This document shows positions 16,012-25,437 of a stretch of DNA of 43,538 bases, piece by piece (position 1 is the stretch's first letter; each line of letters begins with the position of its first letter). The stretch is from Paenibacillus taihuensis (lineage in GTDB: Bacteria > Bacillota > Bacilli > Paenibacillales > Paenibacillaceae): the NCBI RefSeq assembly GCF_003386535.1, contig NZ_QTTN01000049.1:1-43538 (forward strand). The letters are read 5' to 3'. Under the pieces are notes generated by a model. It searched no databases and was not told the origin of the DNA. It worked only from the letters and a program-made list of their open reading frames with translations. Made by a program: the position numbers and the translations under genes.

Positions 16012-18885
16012 TTAGTTTGTTTGCTCTTCTTGCGCCAGTGCCAGCATGTTCAACAGCACGGTCACAGCCTCCGCTCTTGTCGCATGATCTCCCGGAGCGA
16101 AACGGTTATCGCCTTTACCTTTCACAATGCCTGCATGCTCCACAAATGCCACGCTGGATTTCGCCCATGCCGGAATGTCCTTCTCGTCCGCAAAATCGGC
16201 TGCAGCTCCCGCTTGACCGAACTGACCTAGAGCAGCTGCAGTCATCACTGCCATCTCTGCGCGGGTAATGACGGCATTCGGACGGAAGCTGCCGTCCTCG
16301 TAGCCATGAATGATTCCCGCTTGCACCGCTTTCTCGACGTCTTCCTGAGCCCAGGCACCGATCGTGCCGGCATCGGCAAAGCTCAAAGCAGCTCCTTTAA
16401 TTTGAAGCTTCAACGCGTTCATCAACATGACAGCGAATTCTGCGCGCGTTACGGTTTGGTTAGGTTTGAATGTAGCGTTTGGATAACCGGTAACGATACC
16501 TTTACTAACCGCTAGTTTGATATTCGCCTCAGCCCAGTGTCCTGCTGTATCGCTAAAGCTGGCCGTCGGCACCTCCCCTCCTGAGCTCGAGCTCGAATCC
16601 GAGCCCGAGCTTTCACCGCCGCCTGTGACTGGTGTAGAAGGATTGGTCTGCGGCGGGTCTGTTGGAGGATTCGTCTGCGGCGGATCAGAGACAGGCTTCG
16701 CGGTCTTTACCGTTAATATCGGGCTTGGAACGGATGCATTGCCTGCCGCATCCTTGGCGACTACCGTAAAGTCGTACGAAGTATTTGCTTGCAACTGTGT
16801 AATCGTATATTGCGTATCTGCCGTGGAGCCTACCTTCACGTTTCCTTGATAGACTTCGTATTCCGTGACGGCCACGTTGTCCGTCGAAGCCGTCCAGGAC
16901 AGCATGACGGTCGTCGTTGTTTTATGCATGAGGCTAATGACCGGCGCGGTCGGCTTTTCCGTATCCGCAGTGCCGCCGCCTTCGCTGGTTACTTTGATAT
17001 AGTCGATGATGACGTCCGAATCGCCCGGATCCCTTTGAATTTTGACCGTAGTTCCGGCCGGAATGTCCACGGGAACCGCGACCTCTTGATATTGCCCCGT
17101 CCAACCGCCCGTGTTGACGAACGGAATATCCGCAGCCTTCGTGCCGTTGACGTAGAAGCTCAAGCGGCGTCCGTCCTCGCCGCTAGAATAGCCGACGATC
17201 AGCCGATTGCCCGCGATGACGCCAGGGAACTCCAAATAACTGCCGTCTCCCCAGATGAAATGTACCGCTTCGCCGTTCGAAGCCGCGGGACTGTCATTGA
17301 ACGCGGACGTCTGATGCCCATCCGCATCCTGTCCGAATAGACTCGCGTATTCGGCTTCGTACTTGTCGGAGACGGTCATGTCGATGAGATTGACCGCGAC
17401 ATCCGGTGCCCCGTCATCTTGAAGCTTCACTTCCGCACCGGCCGGAATTTGAATTTTGATTTCAATCGCACCGTCTTGATTATTCGTATTAGGGAAAATG
17501 ACTTTTTGGCTGAAATTGCCGTTTACGTATAAGCTCATTTGCCCATCGACGCCGCTTTCGTATTTAGCCAGCAAGGAAATGCCAGCGGAGGCGCTTGTTA
17601 CACTCATGCCGTTAGTCGGCGCTTGATCGCCGTTCGTTTCTATCGAGATTCGGTCCAGGCTTACCGGACTTTCCCCGGGGTTCTGTTCGAACGCGAACTT
17701 AACGGAATCGCCGGCATGAACGTCCGCCGGAACGGATATCTCGTTATAGGCGCCTGTATAGCTCCCCGTGCTCGGGAAAACGACCTTCTTCTTGGAGCCG
17801 CCGTTCACATACATGTAGAGCGTGCCGGTATCTTGGCTTGCGTAGCGAATGCGCACGGTATTGCCTGCAATGACATTGGCGATTTCAATGCCGGAGCCCG
17901 CCGTATTGATCCCACCGACCGTAAGCCCTCTCGAGGCGTTCTCGGTATTTCCGCTCACATCCGCCGATACATAAGCGCTGCCGAACAACGCTGCGTCTTC
18001 CGCCTCGTAATCGCCGTCCACCTGAATATAGTCGAGGTTGACTTCACTGTCGCCGGCATCCTTCTGAAGCTTGACGGTATCTCCCTCGTGGATGCGAACC
18101 GGTACGGAAATGACGTTGTATTTTCCATCCCAACCGCCGCCTTCATAAGCCGGGAATTCGACGTCCTGCACTTTAATATCGTTCACGTACAGCGTCAGTT
18201 TCCGCGCGATCGTATCGCCGTTCGCATAAGCGATTGTCAACTGCGAACCTTCTTTGACCGCTGGGAACTCGAAAGATCCCGTTCCGTTTGGCGGAGCCCA
18301 TAATCTGGCAGCCGCTTTGCCGTTCGAAGCCGAAGGGTCATCAACGGCAATTGGCGAGTATCCGTCATCTGACTGGCCGTTCATCTTCGCATACTCCGCT
18401 TCGTAACGGTCGGAAATTTGAATGGCGTCCAATTCGATCGCTCCGCCGCCTCCCGCTTTCGACAGCCTCAAGCTTGCGCCCTTCGGCACATGCAATTTCA
18501 CCTCTTGGACGGCAAACGTTCCCGATTCCGTTGCTGCGAGCGGAATGGATTTCAGAAGCAGGCCGTTCACCTCAAGATTAAGCGTGCCGTCGCTCACTGC
18601 GGCATACCGAAGCAGGGTGGCGTTGCCGCCCGAAACTTCCGGAAGCTGCACGGCGTCGCCGTCGTCCGCCAAACGGACTTTCCATCCGTTCGAAAGCCCT
18701 TCACCGGAAACAACTTCCGCATTTCCGGTCAACGCACCGTTCTCCGCCTCGTAATGCCGGTTGACCGCATACGCGCCTTCAGCTTCGATTGAATCGATTG
18801 CCGACGAATCAACGAACGTATCGTCGCTGTCGCGCTGAAGCTTCACGGCAGCACCTTGCGGGATTTCCGCGTCGATCGTCACCAT
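16012..18885 (-). CDS. Giant SLH protein, downstream part: CBM-like modules, FnIII, three SLH domains
   Basis: This frame carries the last five or so carbohydrate-binding-like modules (each opening with YEAE and containing 'LYVNG'). One of them lacks the EAE opening. A fibronectin type III domain follows ('PTAPVISLMHKTTTTVMLSWTASTDNVAVTEYEVY'), then a Pro/Ser/Gly linker and three SLH domains ('AGHWAEANIKLAVSKGIVTGY', 'AWAQEDVEKAVQAGIIHGY', 'AWAKSSVAFVEHAGIVKG') that bind the pyruvylated cell-wall polymer. It has no signal peptide and no ribosome site before ATG 18885. The reading frame is open to at least 18924 and continues the repeat pattern of the upstream frame, so it is the second part of one gene, joined by a +1 shift at 18925. 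Confidence 0.85.
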   Translation of the reverse strand: MVTIDAEIPQGAAVKLQRDSDDTFVDSSAIDSIEAEGAYAVNRHYEAENGALTGNAEVVSGEGLSNGWKVRLADDGDAVQLPEVSGGNATLLRYAAVSDGTLNLEVNGLLLKSIPLAATESGTFAVQEVKLHVPKGASLRLSKAGGGGAIELDAIQISDRYEAEYAKMNGQSDDGYSPIAVDDPSASNGKAAARLWAPPNGTGSFEFPAVKEGSQLTIAYANGDTIARKLTLYVNDIKVQDVEFPAYEGGGWDGKYNVISVPVRIHEGDTVKLQKDAGDSEVNLDYIQVDGDYEAEDAALFGSAYVSADVSGNTENASRGLTVGGINTAGSGIEIANVIAGNTVRIRYASQDTGTLYMYVNGGSKKKVVFPSTGSYTGAYNEISVPADVHAGDSVKFAFEQNPGESPVSLDRISIETNGDQAPTNGMSVTSASAGISLLAKYESGVDGQMSLYVNGNFSQKVIFPNTNNQDGAIEIKIQIPAGAEVKLQDDGAPDVAVNLIDMTVSDKYEAEYASLFGQDADGHQTSAFNDSPAASNGEAVHFIWGDGSYLEFPGVIAGNRLIVGYSSGEDGRRLSFYVNGTKAADIPFVNTGGWTGQYQEVAVPVDIPAGTTVKIQRDPGDSDVIIDYIKVTSEGGGTADTEKPTAPVISLMHKTTTTVMLSWTASTDNVAVTEYEVYQGNVKVGSTADTQYTITQLQANTSYDFTVVAKDAAGNASVPSPILTVKTAKPVSDPPQTNPPTDPPQTNPSTPVTGGGESSGSDSSSSSGGEVPTASFSDTAGHWAEANIKLAVSKGIVTGYPNATFKPNQTVTRAEFAVMLMNALKLQIKGAALSFADAGTIGAWAQEDVEKAVQAGIIHGYEDGSFRPNAVITRAEMAVMTAAALGQFGQAGAAADFADEKDIPAWAKSSVAFVEHAGIVKGKGDNRFAPGDHATRAEAVTVLLNMLALAQEEQTN

Positions 18886-18892
18886 TCCGTAG

Positions 18893-21800
18893 TCACTGCC
18901 CGACGTTTCCGGGAAGGCGATCGTCTTTTATCCTCCTGTTATTGACGTACAAGCTCAACGTGCCTTCCATCGCGCTTGCATAACGAATCGCAAGCCGGCT
19001 TCCAGCGTTCATGCCGGGGAATTCGACGGAGGCTCCCGCCGTACCCAGCGCGTTCACCGAATAACCGTAAACAGCTTGCGCATCCGCAGTTAGTTGCGCT
19101 GCGCCATACCGGTTGGCGTTCTCCGCTTCGCGCTCCTTGTCCCGTACTTCGATCTCGTCAATTGGTGCCGTATGGTCCGCTTGCTTCGTGTTTTGCAGCT
19201 TTAAGACGGACCCATCCATTACAGAAACATCTGCTTGCGCGATCCGGTAATTGCCCCATGATCCGGTATAGGGCATCACGACATCTTGAATGAGATTGCC
19301 GTTCAGGAATAATCCGAGCTGGCCGTTCGTCCCAGGGTTTTCGCCCTCGGAGTAACGAACCTTCACCACGTTTCCGCCGCGGACTTGAGGGATCTCCACG
19401 CCATCCCCGATATCTGCGAACGCCCATGCCCAATAGTTGCCGGAAGGACCGTTCGGGTCCGTCACCGCACTATACCAGGTCCTTGCGTTTCCGTAGAAGT
19501 TCCCATTCTCCGCTTCATAGACGCCGGTCAGCTTGATGTAATCGAAGTGAACGGGCGTATCTCCGTTTCCGTCGTTCTGAAGCTTTATGCTCGCCCCGTA
19601 AGGAATGTCGACGTCAAGAGCACGCTCGGCGAAAGGCCCGCTCCAGCTCCCCGTCGGATCGAACATTATTTTCTGCGAGAAAACAAAATCTTCGCCGGGT
19701 TTCGCCATATATAAGCTGAATTGGCTTGTCGTGCCGGTATTCTCACCGGTGTAACCGATAATCAGCCGGTTGGCGGCTTTAACGTGCTCGAAAGTGACGG
19801 ATGCACCTTGTGATCCGGTCCCGATGACCTGCATCTGATTGGAGGCGGACGATCCAGGCCCTTCATCGTTCGCTGTTGCTCCTCCGCTCAAAATCGCGGA
19901 TTCCGCCTCCAGCTTATCGTTAAATCCGATGTCATCCACGATGAGCGAAGCATCGGCCGAATTCTGAGACTCTTTCTTCAAAATGATCTGCATGCCATCC
20001 CGAATATACGCGTTCAGAACAGCCGTACGAAAAACATGGCCTGTCGCAGGCAGCTTCAGCACGCCCAGCAAGTCGGTTTTGTAAATCGATGCGTCGTCCA
20101 CGTTATCCCTGTATCTGGCGTAAACCGTAAACTCGGAGTCCGCAGCAGCTTTATACCGCACAGACAGTGAACTTGCTCCGTTCTTGTTCAGAAAAGCGAT
20201 ATAGCTTCCGTCCGCGCCGAATCCGGTCATGCCGGCCACGCTTGAAGCGTCCGAATCCAGCTGAAGCTGAACGTCCGTCGACTTGTCTATGAAATTCTCC
20301 GCTTCGGAAATGCCGGTTACGTTCACATTGTCGATCCGAACCCGTCTTCCGCCGTTCTCGTACACAAGCTTGACGGTTGCGCCGGAAGGAATGTCCGCGT
20401 CGATCGTCCGGATGTTGTACCCGCCTCTCCATGTGCCGATGGACGGAAACACGACGTCCTGTTTCTTAACGCCATTGACATACAAGGCAAGCTTGCCGTC
20501 TCCGTCGGCCGCGTATCTCACCAGCAGTTTGTTGCCTGCTTTGAGATTCGCAAATGAAATGCCGTCCCCGTCATGCTGCACGTCCGCGCCCATTCCACCG
20601 GAAGCGGCAGCATCAGCGTACAGGTTCGTATCTTGAATCAAGTTCGCCGTTTCTGCCTCGTTGTTCAAAATAATCGAGAACGAATCCAGGCTTACCGGAT
20701 CGCTTCCTTGATGGAATTGAAACTTGACGTTTGCGTTCTTCGGAATATCCGCATTCACCGTTGTCGTCAAGTAGCTGCCCGTTGCCGCGCCAGTGGAAGG
20801 CAAATCAACGATCGCGATCAATCGACCGTTTACGGATAAGCTCAGCTGCGCATCGCTCTCCGCGGCATACCTCAGCTGCAGCTGGCTTCCCTCAGCCACG
20901 TTATCGAAGGAAACCGAATCGGCTGTACCGCCCAGAACCGCCCGCTCGCTGTTCGATGCATCCGGATCGCTGTTCAAGGCTGCCCCTCCGGCTGCAGCGC
21001 CCGATTCCGCTTCGTACCAGTTCAAGCTGGAGATGGCGTCCAACTGCAATCCTGCCGCGCTGTTATCGTCGTTCCGCTGAATGATAACCGTTGCGTCGCT
21101 TGGAATCGGACAATTGATAAATACATCCTCAAACTGGCTTGCGCTGCCGGTACTAGGCAAATTCGCACGCAACGCTTCTCCGTTGATGTATACGGTCATG
21201 CTGTCGTCCTGCGTGCTCGAATAGCGAATTTTTAGCTGCTTTCCTTCTTGCACGCCATTGAAGACGGCAGACGCCCCGGCAATATCCAGATCCGCAGCCG
21301 TACCGTTGCTTGAAGCGGCGGCATTCGTTTGTCCATGGGCGCCGTTATACAAGCCGGATGCAAACTCTGCTTCGTATTGTCCGCTTGTCTGAATATAGTC
21401 GATATTCAAAGCGCCTGATCCCGCCGAGTCCCGTTTGAGCTGCAGAACGGCATGATCGGGAATGGAGATCGGCACCCTCGCCGATACGTAAGCATCGCTG
21501 CCCGTCATTGCGCCGGTTGCTTCGAGGCTTAACGTCCGGACTCGCCTACCGTTCACATAAAGCCCGAGCTGGGTATCGGCTTCGGACGTGTAACGAACCA
21601 GCAATTGCGTGCCCGGCGCAATCTCTCCGGCACCATAAGTCAAGTAACTTCCTTGATCCGGGGACAATGAGATGCCCGCTCCGCCCGAAGCATCCGCGTC
21701 GGAATAGGAAACGCCGTCCGTCTGCGTGCCGATTTCCGCTTCGTCATGGGCAAGCACGCTCACCGCATCCAGGCTGATCTCTCCGTCTCCGGAATCCCGC

Positions 21801-23266
21801 TTCAGCTCAATGGAGCCCAGAAGAGGCACCTCGATATGCACATGCGCATCCGTCCAAGATTCGGCAGCCGGAAAATCGACTTTTTGCCTGAAGGTGCCGT
21901 TCACATAAAGACTCAGGGTCGTAGAGCTGCTCGCAGCGTATCTGACTTTCAGAATCGCTCCCGCGCTTGCATTGAAGAATTTTACCGCTTTGCCTTCCGA
22001 ATCAAGGTCGACGTATCGGCCGCCTGAAGCCGTACTGTCGTCCAAATAGACGGGATCCGCAGCACTGTCGTTCATGAACTGCATCGTCGTTTGCGGATCC
22101 TCGGCCTCCATCTCTCCGACATTCGGATAGTCCAGGGACCAATCGCTGACCGTCAGAGGACTGCCCTCTTCTTTGTACAAGTTCTGGGCGAAATAAAGCG
22201 TCCCTCTCACATTGAACGGCTTCCCGTTCGACGAACCACTCTGATAGAAAGCGGTCGTATCCTTCAGAGCCCGTTTTTTCGCAGCGAGGGTCTTCACCAG
22301 CCCGGCGGTTTGATTGTTCGGTTTTCCTTTGTTGAACTCGTTCGTATGGAAACCGTACTCGATGATTTTGGGATCGTCCGGATACTGCGCCATGAACCGG
22401 TCCATCCCCTGCTGCAGCCTCGGCTGATTGATCAGTTCCGAGGGCGAAGCGGATTCATCGGGAGGGTTGTTGCTCGGGTAGCTGTAATTGTTCAAAAAGT
22501 ATCCGTCGGCTTTATGCGCGATATTGGCGTAAGACGGCGTATTATAAGCAAAGTCCCATCCATAGAAAACACTAAGATATAATTTGGCAGAACCGACAAT
22601 GTCCCGCAAACGGCTGATCAAATCATCTGCGTATGCCACTTGGCTCGCGGACCAATCCGGGTTCGCTCTGCCGTCAACGTAGGTATCGTTCTTAAAATGG
22701 TTTGCGACAGTGCCGTCGTCAACCGGCATATTTACCGCAAAATACGCGACGTCCTTCAGCCGATCATTCGCAACCAAATAATGAAGCAGCGCCGTGTATC
22801 CATGCGCCGAATCGTCGGAATTATATTGGTTAATGACATTGATCGCATCGTGATGTGCCTGGTCGTTAAAATCCCAGTCGAACGTGCTTGCATCATAACT
22901 CTCAATACGGATGACTGCCTTTTGACGGTTTTTTTCGAGCTCGTCGAACAGGGTATTTCGATCGCCGTCGGTCATGTGGACAATATCATAGAAGCCTACT
23001 GCATTCACATGATCGAGCTCTTTCATCCTCTTGAAATCGTAAGCGATTCTTTCATGGAAATTAGCGTTGGGATTAAAGATATAGGTACTTCCAGTGATCG
23101 CTTCATCCGGATTGTTGTACAAATCGACGAACGGCGCCTCATACGGCGTCACGGTTCCCGAGACGATAGGATCGGCGTACACGGTATTTGATGTCCCTAT
23201 TGCGCTTGCTAGAGGAGAAAGCATAATGCATAGCGATAGGGTCAAGATTGATAATTGTTTTTTCAT
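18893..23266 (-). CDS. Giant SLH protein, upstream part: signal peptide, unassigned N-terminal domain, about nine CBM-like modules
   Basis: The frame (1,457 codons) starts with a signal peptide ('MKKQLSILTLSLCIMLSPL', then 'ASAIG'). A domain of about 380 residues follows with alternating strands and helices ('VNAVGFYDIVHMTDGD', 'AYFAVNMPVDDG', 'KLYLSVFYGWDFAYN', 'DGYFLNNYSYPSN'), suggesting a TIM-barrel hydrolase of no recognised family. Then come about nine repeats of roughly 120 residues with 'EAE' openings, 'LYVNG' and 'LKRDSGDG..LDAV' endings, like CBM6/CBM35 modules. The coding pattern ends at codon 1447 (AAA) and resumes in the +1 frame; the last ten codons here are out-of-frame. GGGGGC precedes ATG. 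A cre-like site lies 29 bases upstream. With the downstream part it makes about 2,417 residues. Confidence 0.85.
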   Translation of the reverse strand: MKKQLSILTLSLCIMLSPLASAIGTSNTVYADPIVSGTVTPYEAPFVDLYNNPDEAITGSTYIFNPNANFHERIAYDFKRMKELDHVNAVGFYDIVHMTDGDRNTLFDELEKNRQKAVIRIESYDASTFDWDFNDQAHHDAINVINQYNSDDSAHGYTALLHYLVANDRLKDVAYFAVNMPVDDGTVANHFKNDTYVDGRANPDWSASQVAYADDLISRLRDIVGSAKLYLSVFYGWDFAYNTPSYANIAHKADGYFLNNYSYPSNNPPDESASPSELINQPRLQQGMDRFMAQYPDDPKIIEYGFHTNEFNKGKPNNQTAGLVKTLAAKKRALKDTTAFYQSGSSNGKPFNVRGTLYFAQNLYKEEGSPLTVSDWSLDYPNVGEMEAEDPQTTMQFMNDSAADPVYLDDSTASGGRYVDLDSEGKAVKFFNASAGAILKVRYAASSSTTLSLYVNGTFRQKVDFPAAESWTDAHVHIEVPLLGSIELKRDSGDGEISLDAVSVLAHDEAEIGTQTDGVSYSDADASGGAGISLSPDQGSYLTYGAGEIAPGTQLLVRYTSEADTQLGLYVNGRRVRTLSLEATGAMTGSDAYVSARVPISIPDHAVLQLKRDSAGSGALNIDYIQTSGQYEAEFASGLYNGAHGQTNAAASSNGTAADLDIAGASAVFNGVQEGKQLKIRYSSTQDDSMTVYINGEALRANLPSTGSASQFEDVFINCPIPSDATVIIQRNDDNSAAGLQLDAISSLNWYEAESGAAAGGAALNSDPDASNSERAVLGGTADSVSFDNVAEGSQLQLRYAAESDAQLSLSVNGRLIAIVDLPSTGAATGSYLTTTVNADIPKNANVKFQFHQGSDPVSLDSFSIILNNEAETANLIQDTNLYADAAASGGMGADVQHDGDGISFANLKAGNKLLVRYAADGDGKLALYVNGVKKQDVVFPSIGTWRGGYNIRTIDADIPSGATVKLVYENGGRRVRIDNVNVTGISEAENFIDKSTDVQLQLDSDASSVAGMTGFGADGSYIAFLNKNGASSLSVRYKAAADSEFTVYARYRDNVDDASIYKTDLLGVLKLPATGHVFRTAVLNAYIRDGMQIILKKESQNSADASLIVDDIGFNDKLEAESAILSGGATANDEGPGSSASNQMQVIGTGSQGASVTFEHVKAANRLIIGYTGENTGTTSQFSLYMAKPGEDFVFSQKIMFDPTGSWSGPFAERALDVDIPYGASIKLQNDGNGDTPVHFDYIKLTGVYEAENGNFYGNARTWYSAVTDPNGPSGNYWAWAFADIGDGVEIPQVRGGNVVKVRYSEGENPGTNGQLGLFLNGNLIQDVVMPYTGSWGNYRIAQADVSVMDGSVLKLQNTKQADHTAPIDEIEVRDKEREAENANRYGAAQLTADAQAVYGYSVNALGTAGASVEFPGMNAGSRLAIRYASAMEGTLSLYVNNRRIKDDRLPGNVGQ
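18922..18937 (-). other. +1 frame change in the giant SLH gene, with SD-like sequence
   Basis: On the minus strand the order is AGGAGG (18937-18932), ATA, AAA, then G (18925) and ACG in the new frame. Skipping the single G joins both frames into one uninterrupted repeat module (reading NNRRIK-TIAFPETSG). The spacing of the SD-like hexamer to the slip codon equals that in the programmed +1 site of prfB, and Lys tRNA could re-pair with AAG. The A-site codon GAC is neither a stop nor rare, so a one-base insertion or a sequencing error is at least as likely. Confidence 0.6.
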
Positions 23267-23294
23267 TTCTAAATGCCCCCTTCATTTACGTCTT

Positions 23295-23308
23295 TGTAAG
23301 CGCATTCA
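23295..23308. promoter_or_regulatory. cre-like (CcpA) site upstream of the SLH gene
   Basis: TGTAAGCGCATTCA matches 13 of 14 positions of the catabolite-response consensus TGWAANCGNTNWCA. It lies 29-42 bases before the start codon of the giant gene, so CcpA bound here could repress it when good sugars are present. Confidence 0.5.
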
Positions 23309-23540
23309 TTTTTGATCAGTGAATAAAACTATTGCGGACGCTTTCTACATTTCTTTAGACTCCCCTCATTTTTTAGAAGCTCATATTTATCTTAATGAGA
23401 AGCAGGCTGCCGCTCTACCAAACTTGTTACGGTCATTATCACTTTTAATCCGACCCGGCAGCGGCGAATTGATCATTGTCGGAAATGTATCCTTCCATTA
23501 CCAGTTTTGTTACTTGTGCGGTGAAAAAGGGATAAATAAA
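23309..23540. other. Upstream region of the giant SLH gene, no gene seen
   Basis: This is part of the 365-base gap before the symporter remnant. A plus-strand frame of 115 codons (23319-23666) crosses it but has no ribosome site, no recognisable motif, and runs through a terminator hairpin and into the symporter remnant, so it is not called. No convincing -35/-10 pair was identified for the SLH gene. Confidence 0.45.
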
Positions 23541-23574
23541 AGCCAGACAGATCAAGGAATTGATCTACCCGGCT
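23541..23574 (-). terminator. Terminator after the symporter remnant
   Basis: Fifteen paired positions, with GU pairs, joined by a four-base loop: AGCCAGACAGATCAA (23541-23555) and TTGATCTACCCGGCT (23560-23574). On the minus strand TTTTATTTAT follows. It is placed about 60 bases after the end of the minus-strand symporter remnant. Confidence 0.75.
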
Positions 23575-23631
23575 CATTATTTGGTATTTCATTTGTAACT
23601 ATTGCTCACAACTACTACACCCGCAATCTAC

Positions 23632-24616
23632 CTACTTCTCAGCCCTTGCATTCAACTCTTTCATAATCGCCGGATACTCCCGATCCAGCTTGTAGAACAT
23701 CAACAGTACGAGCTGGAGAATCACCAGCACGAAAGGGATGTAGATGAACAGCAGTTTGGTCGACGAAATCGCCTCCGCGGATTGCGTCGCTTGGTCGCCG
23801 ACGTAGCCGCCGAGCGCGAGCACCCAGCCGAGAAACGCCATGCCGACCAGCAAAGGCAGGAACGACACCATCGTCAGCGTGCCGACGAGGTCCTTGTCAC
23901 CAAGCACATATTCCGCGTAATAGATCGATACGCCGCTGAGGCCTTGGCTTGCGAACATGACGATCATCACAAGCACCATGATCGCCCAATACTTATTGCG
24001 GAACAGCCTTCGTCGAACGGAACGTGATGAAGAACAACACCGCCGCAATGGCGCCATAAATCATGAACGTGTACTGCCAGCCTTGGCGGCCGTCACCAAG
24101 CGCTTCGACAATCGGTGTCGTCACCGTAGATACGACGATCGCGCCGATCATCGCCATCAGCATCCGGAAAATATTCAATATCGAGCGCTCATATTGATTC
24201 TGCGTAATCAGCGAATTGAGCGCGCCACACGGCATGTTAATGGACGTATAGATGATGTTCACGAGATTGTAGGTGATGAAGATATAGATGATTTTGCCCG
24301 TCGTCCCGAGGTCCGGCATCGTAAAGAGCAGCACCGCCGATATTGCAAAAGGAATCGCCATCCACAGCAGCCACAGACGCGCCTTGCCGCGCTTCGACTT
24401 GGTCTTGTCCATGGCAACGCCCATGCCGATATCGATCACACCGTCCAGGATACGCGAAATGAGCAGGATCGTACCTACCGTAGCCGCCGCAACGCCTGCA
24501 ACATCGGTATAGAAGTAAGTCAAGAACGTCGTCATCGCCGTGAATACGAGGTTACTCGCCAATTCGCCGAAGCCGTAGCCAATCTTCTCGCGAAGCCGGA
24601 TCTTCGTGCCGTACGG
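23632..24616 (-). pseudogene. GPH-family sugar symporter, broken by deletions and a frameshift
   Basis: Two minus-strand frames together read as a glycoside-pentoside-hexuronide:cation symporter. The first (from about 24613) has 'LREKIGYGFGELASNLVFTAMTTFLTYFYTDVAG' and 'SRILDGVIDIGMGVAMDKTKSKRGKARLWLLW' and ends at 23993. The second (to 23632) resumes at 'LFRNKYWAIMVLVMIVMFASQGLSG' and ends 'LDREYPAIMKELNARAEK'. The frame changes near 24005, with roughly 20 residues missing. In the second part 'LLVGMAFL' runs directly into 'GWVLALGGYVG', skipping about 100 residues usual for the family. The start is lost by fusion to the GH3 remnant. It cannot make an intact 12-helix carrier. Confidence 0.82.
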
Positions 24617-25368
24617 GAAGACTTGCCGACGCGGATTTCGAACTCGCCGCTCTCCACATGCCAGTCCCAAGCGCTACATGATAGTAGGCAAATGAACGCT
24701 TATCCAGCGTCATCGACACGTTCTGGCTCTCGCCAGGCGCAAGCTCTACCTTCGCGAAGCCCTACAGCTCCTGCTGCGGACGAGCCACGTTACTCTCCAC
24801 GTCGCGTACATACAGCTGAACGATTTCTTTGCCGTGGGCTGCACCGGTATTGCGCACCGTTACACGGACCTCTACTGTCTCCGTATCCTTCAAACTCTTC
24901 CGGCTCACTGCCAAGTCCGAATACTCAAACTGCGTATAGCTAAGCCCGTACCTGAACGGGAACAGCGGCTCAATCTCTTTCATGTCGTAGTAGCGGTAGC
25001 CGACGAACACGCCTTCCTTATACTCCACGCGATCATCATGACCCGGGATGTTCAGATGCGACGGATTGTGGCTCAGCTTCTGCGGGAACGTCTCCGCCAG
25101 CTTGCCGCTCGGGTTGACATCGCCGAACAGCAGGTCCGCGAACGCGCCGCCAAGCGCTTGACCGCCGAGATAGCCTTCGAGAACGGCTTTGGCATGCGGC
25201 AGCCAAGGCATTTCGACCGGAGCACCGTTGCTCAGAACGACGACAAGGTTCGGCTGAACCTTCGCAAGCTCCGCCACGATACGCTGCTGGTTCGCTGGAA
25301 TCGCGAGGTGCGAACGGTCATAGCCTTCGGACTCGTAACGGTCCGGCAAGCCGATGAACAGCACCGCA
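24617..25368 (-). pseudogene. GH3 beta-glucosidase, C-terminal remnant
   Basis: The frame from about 25368 to 24762 reads as the C-terminal part of a GH3 enzyme: '[20 protein letters not shown]', '[15 protein letters not shown]', '[15 protein letters not shown]', '[17 protein letters not shown]', then the FnIII-like domain '[23 protein letters not shown]'. An in-frame TAG interrupts it after 'RPQQEL'; the reading then continues 'GFAKVELAPGES', loses one base near 24680, and continues 'DWHVESGEFEIRVGKSS' before fusing to the symporter remnant. About two thirds of the protein, with the catalytic Asp domain, is missing upstream. The open part is therefore not a functional enzyme. Confidence 0.82.
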
Positions 25369-25437
25369 CGAATAAGACTGCTCCCGCACCTTCTGGACAC
25401 GATCGATAAACTCCATCATAGCCTCGAACATTTTGGC
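25369..25437 (-). pseudogene. Possible inverted piece of an AraC regulator linker
   Basis: In one minus-strand frame this stretch reads '[23 protein letters not shown]'. That resembles the segment just before the DNA-binding domain of Paenibacillus AraC-type regulators. The DNA-binding domain itself follows on the opposite strand from 25433. This would fit an inversion break near 25437. The match is by eye only and short. Confidence 0.35.

Noticed and set aside
16012..18885. Downstream SLH frame as an independent gene
   Set aside because: No signal peptide, no ribosome site, and the repeat pattern continues unbroken upstream of its ATG into the other frame.
23319..23666. Plus-strand 115-codon frame
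   Set aside because: No ribosome site or motif; it runs through a terminator hairpin and into the end of the symporter remnant.
24762..25400. GH3 fragment as an intact 212-residue protein
   Set aside because: It begins in the middle of the C-terminal GH3 domain after a junction with unrelated sequence and ends at a TAG inside the FnIII-like domain.
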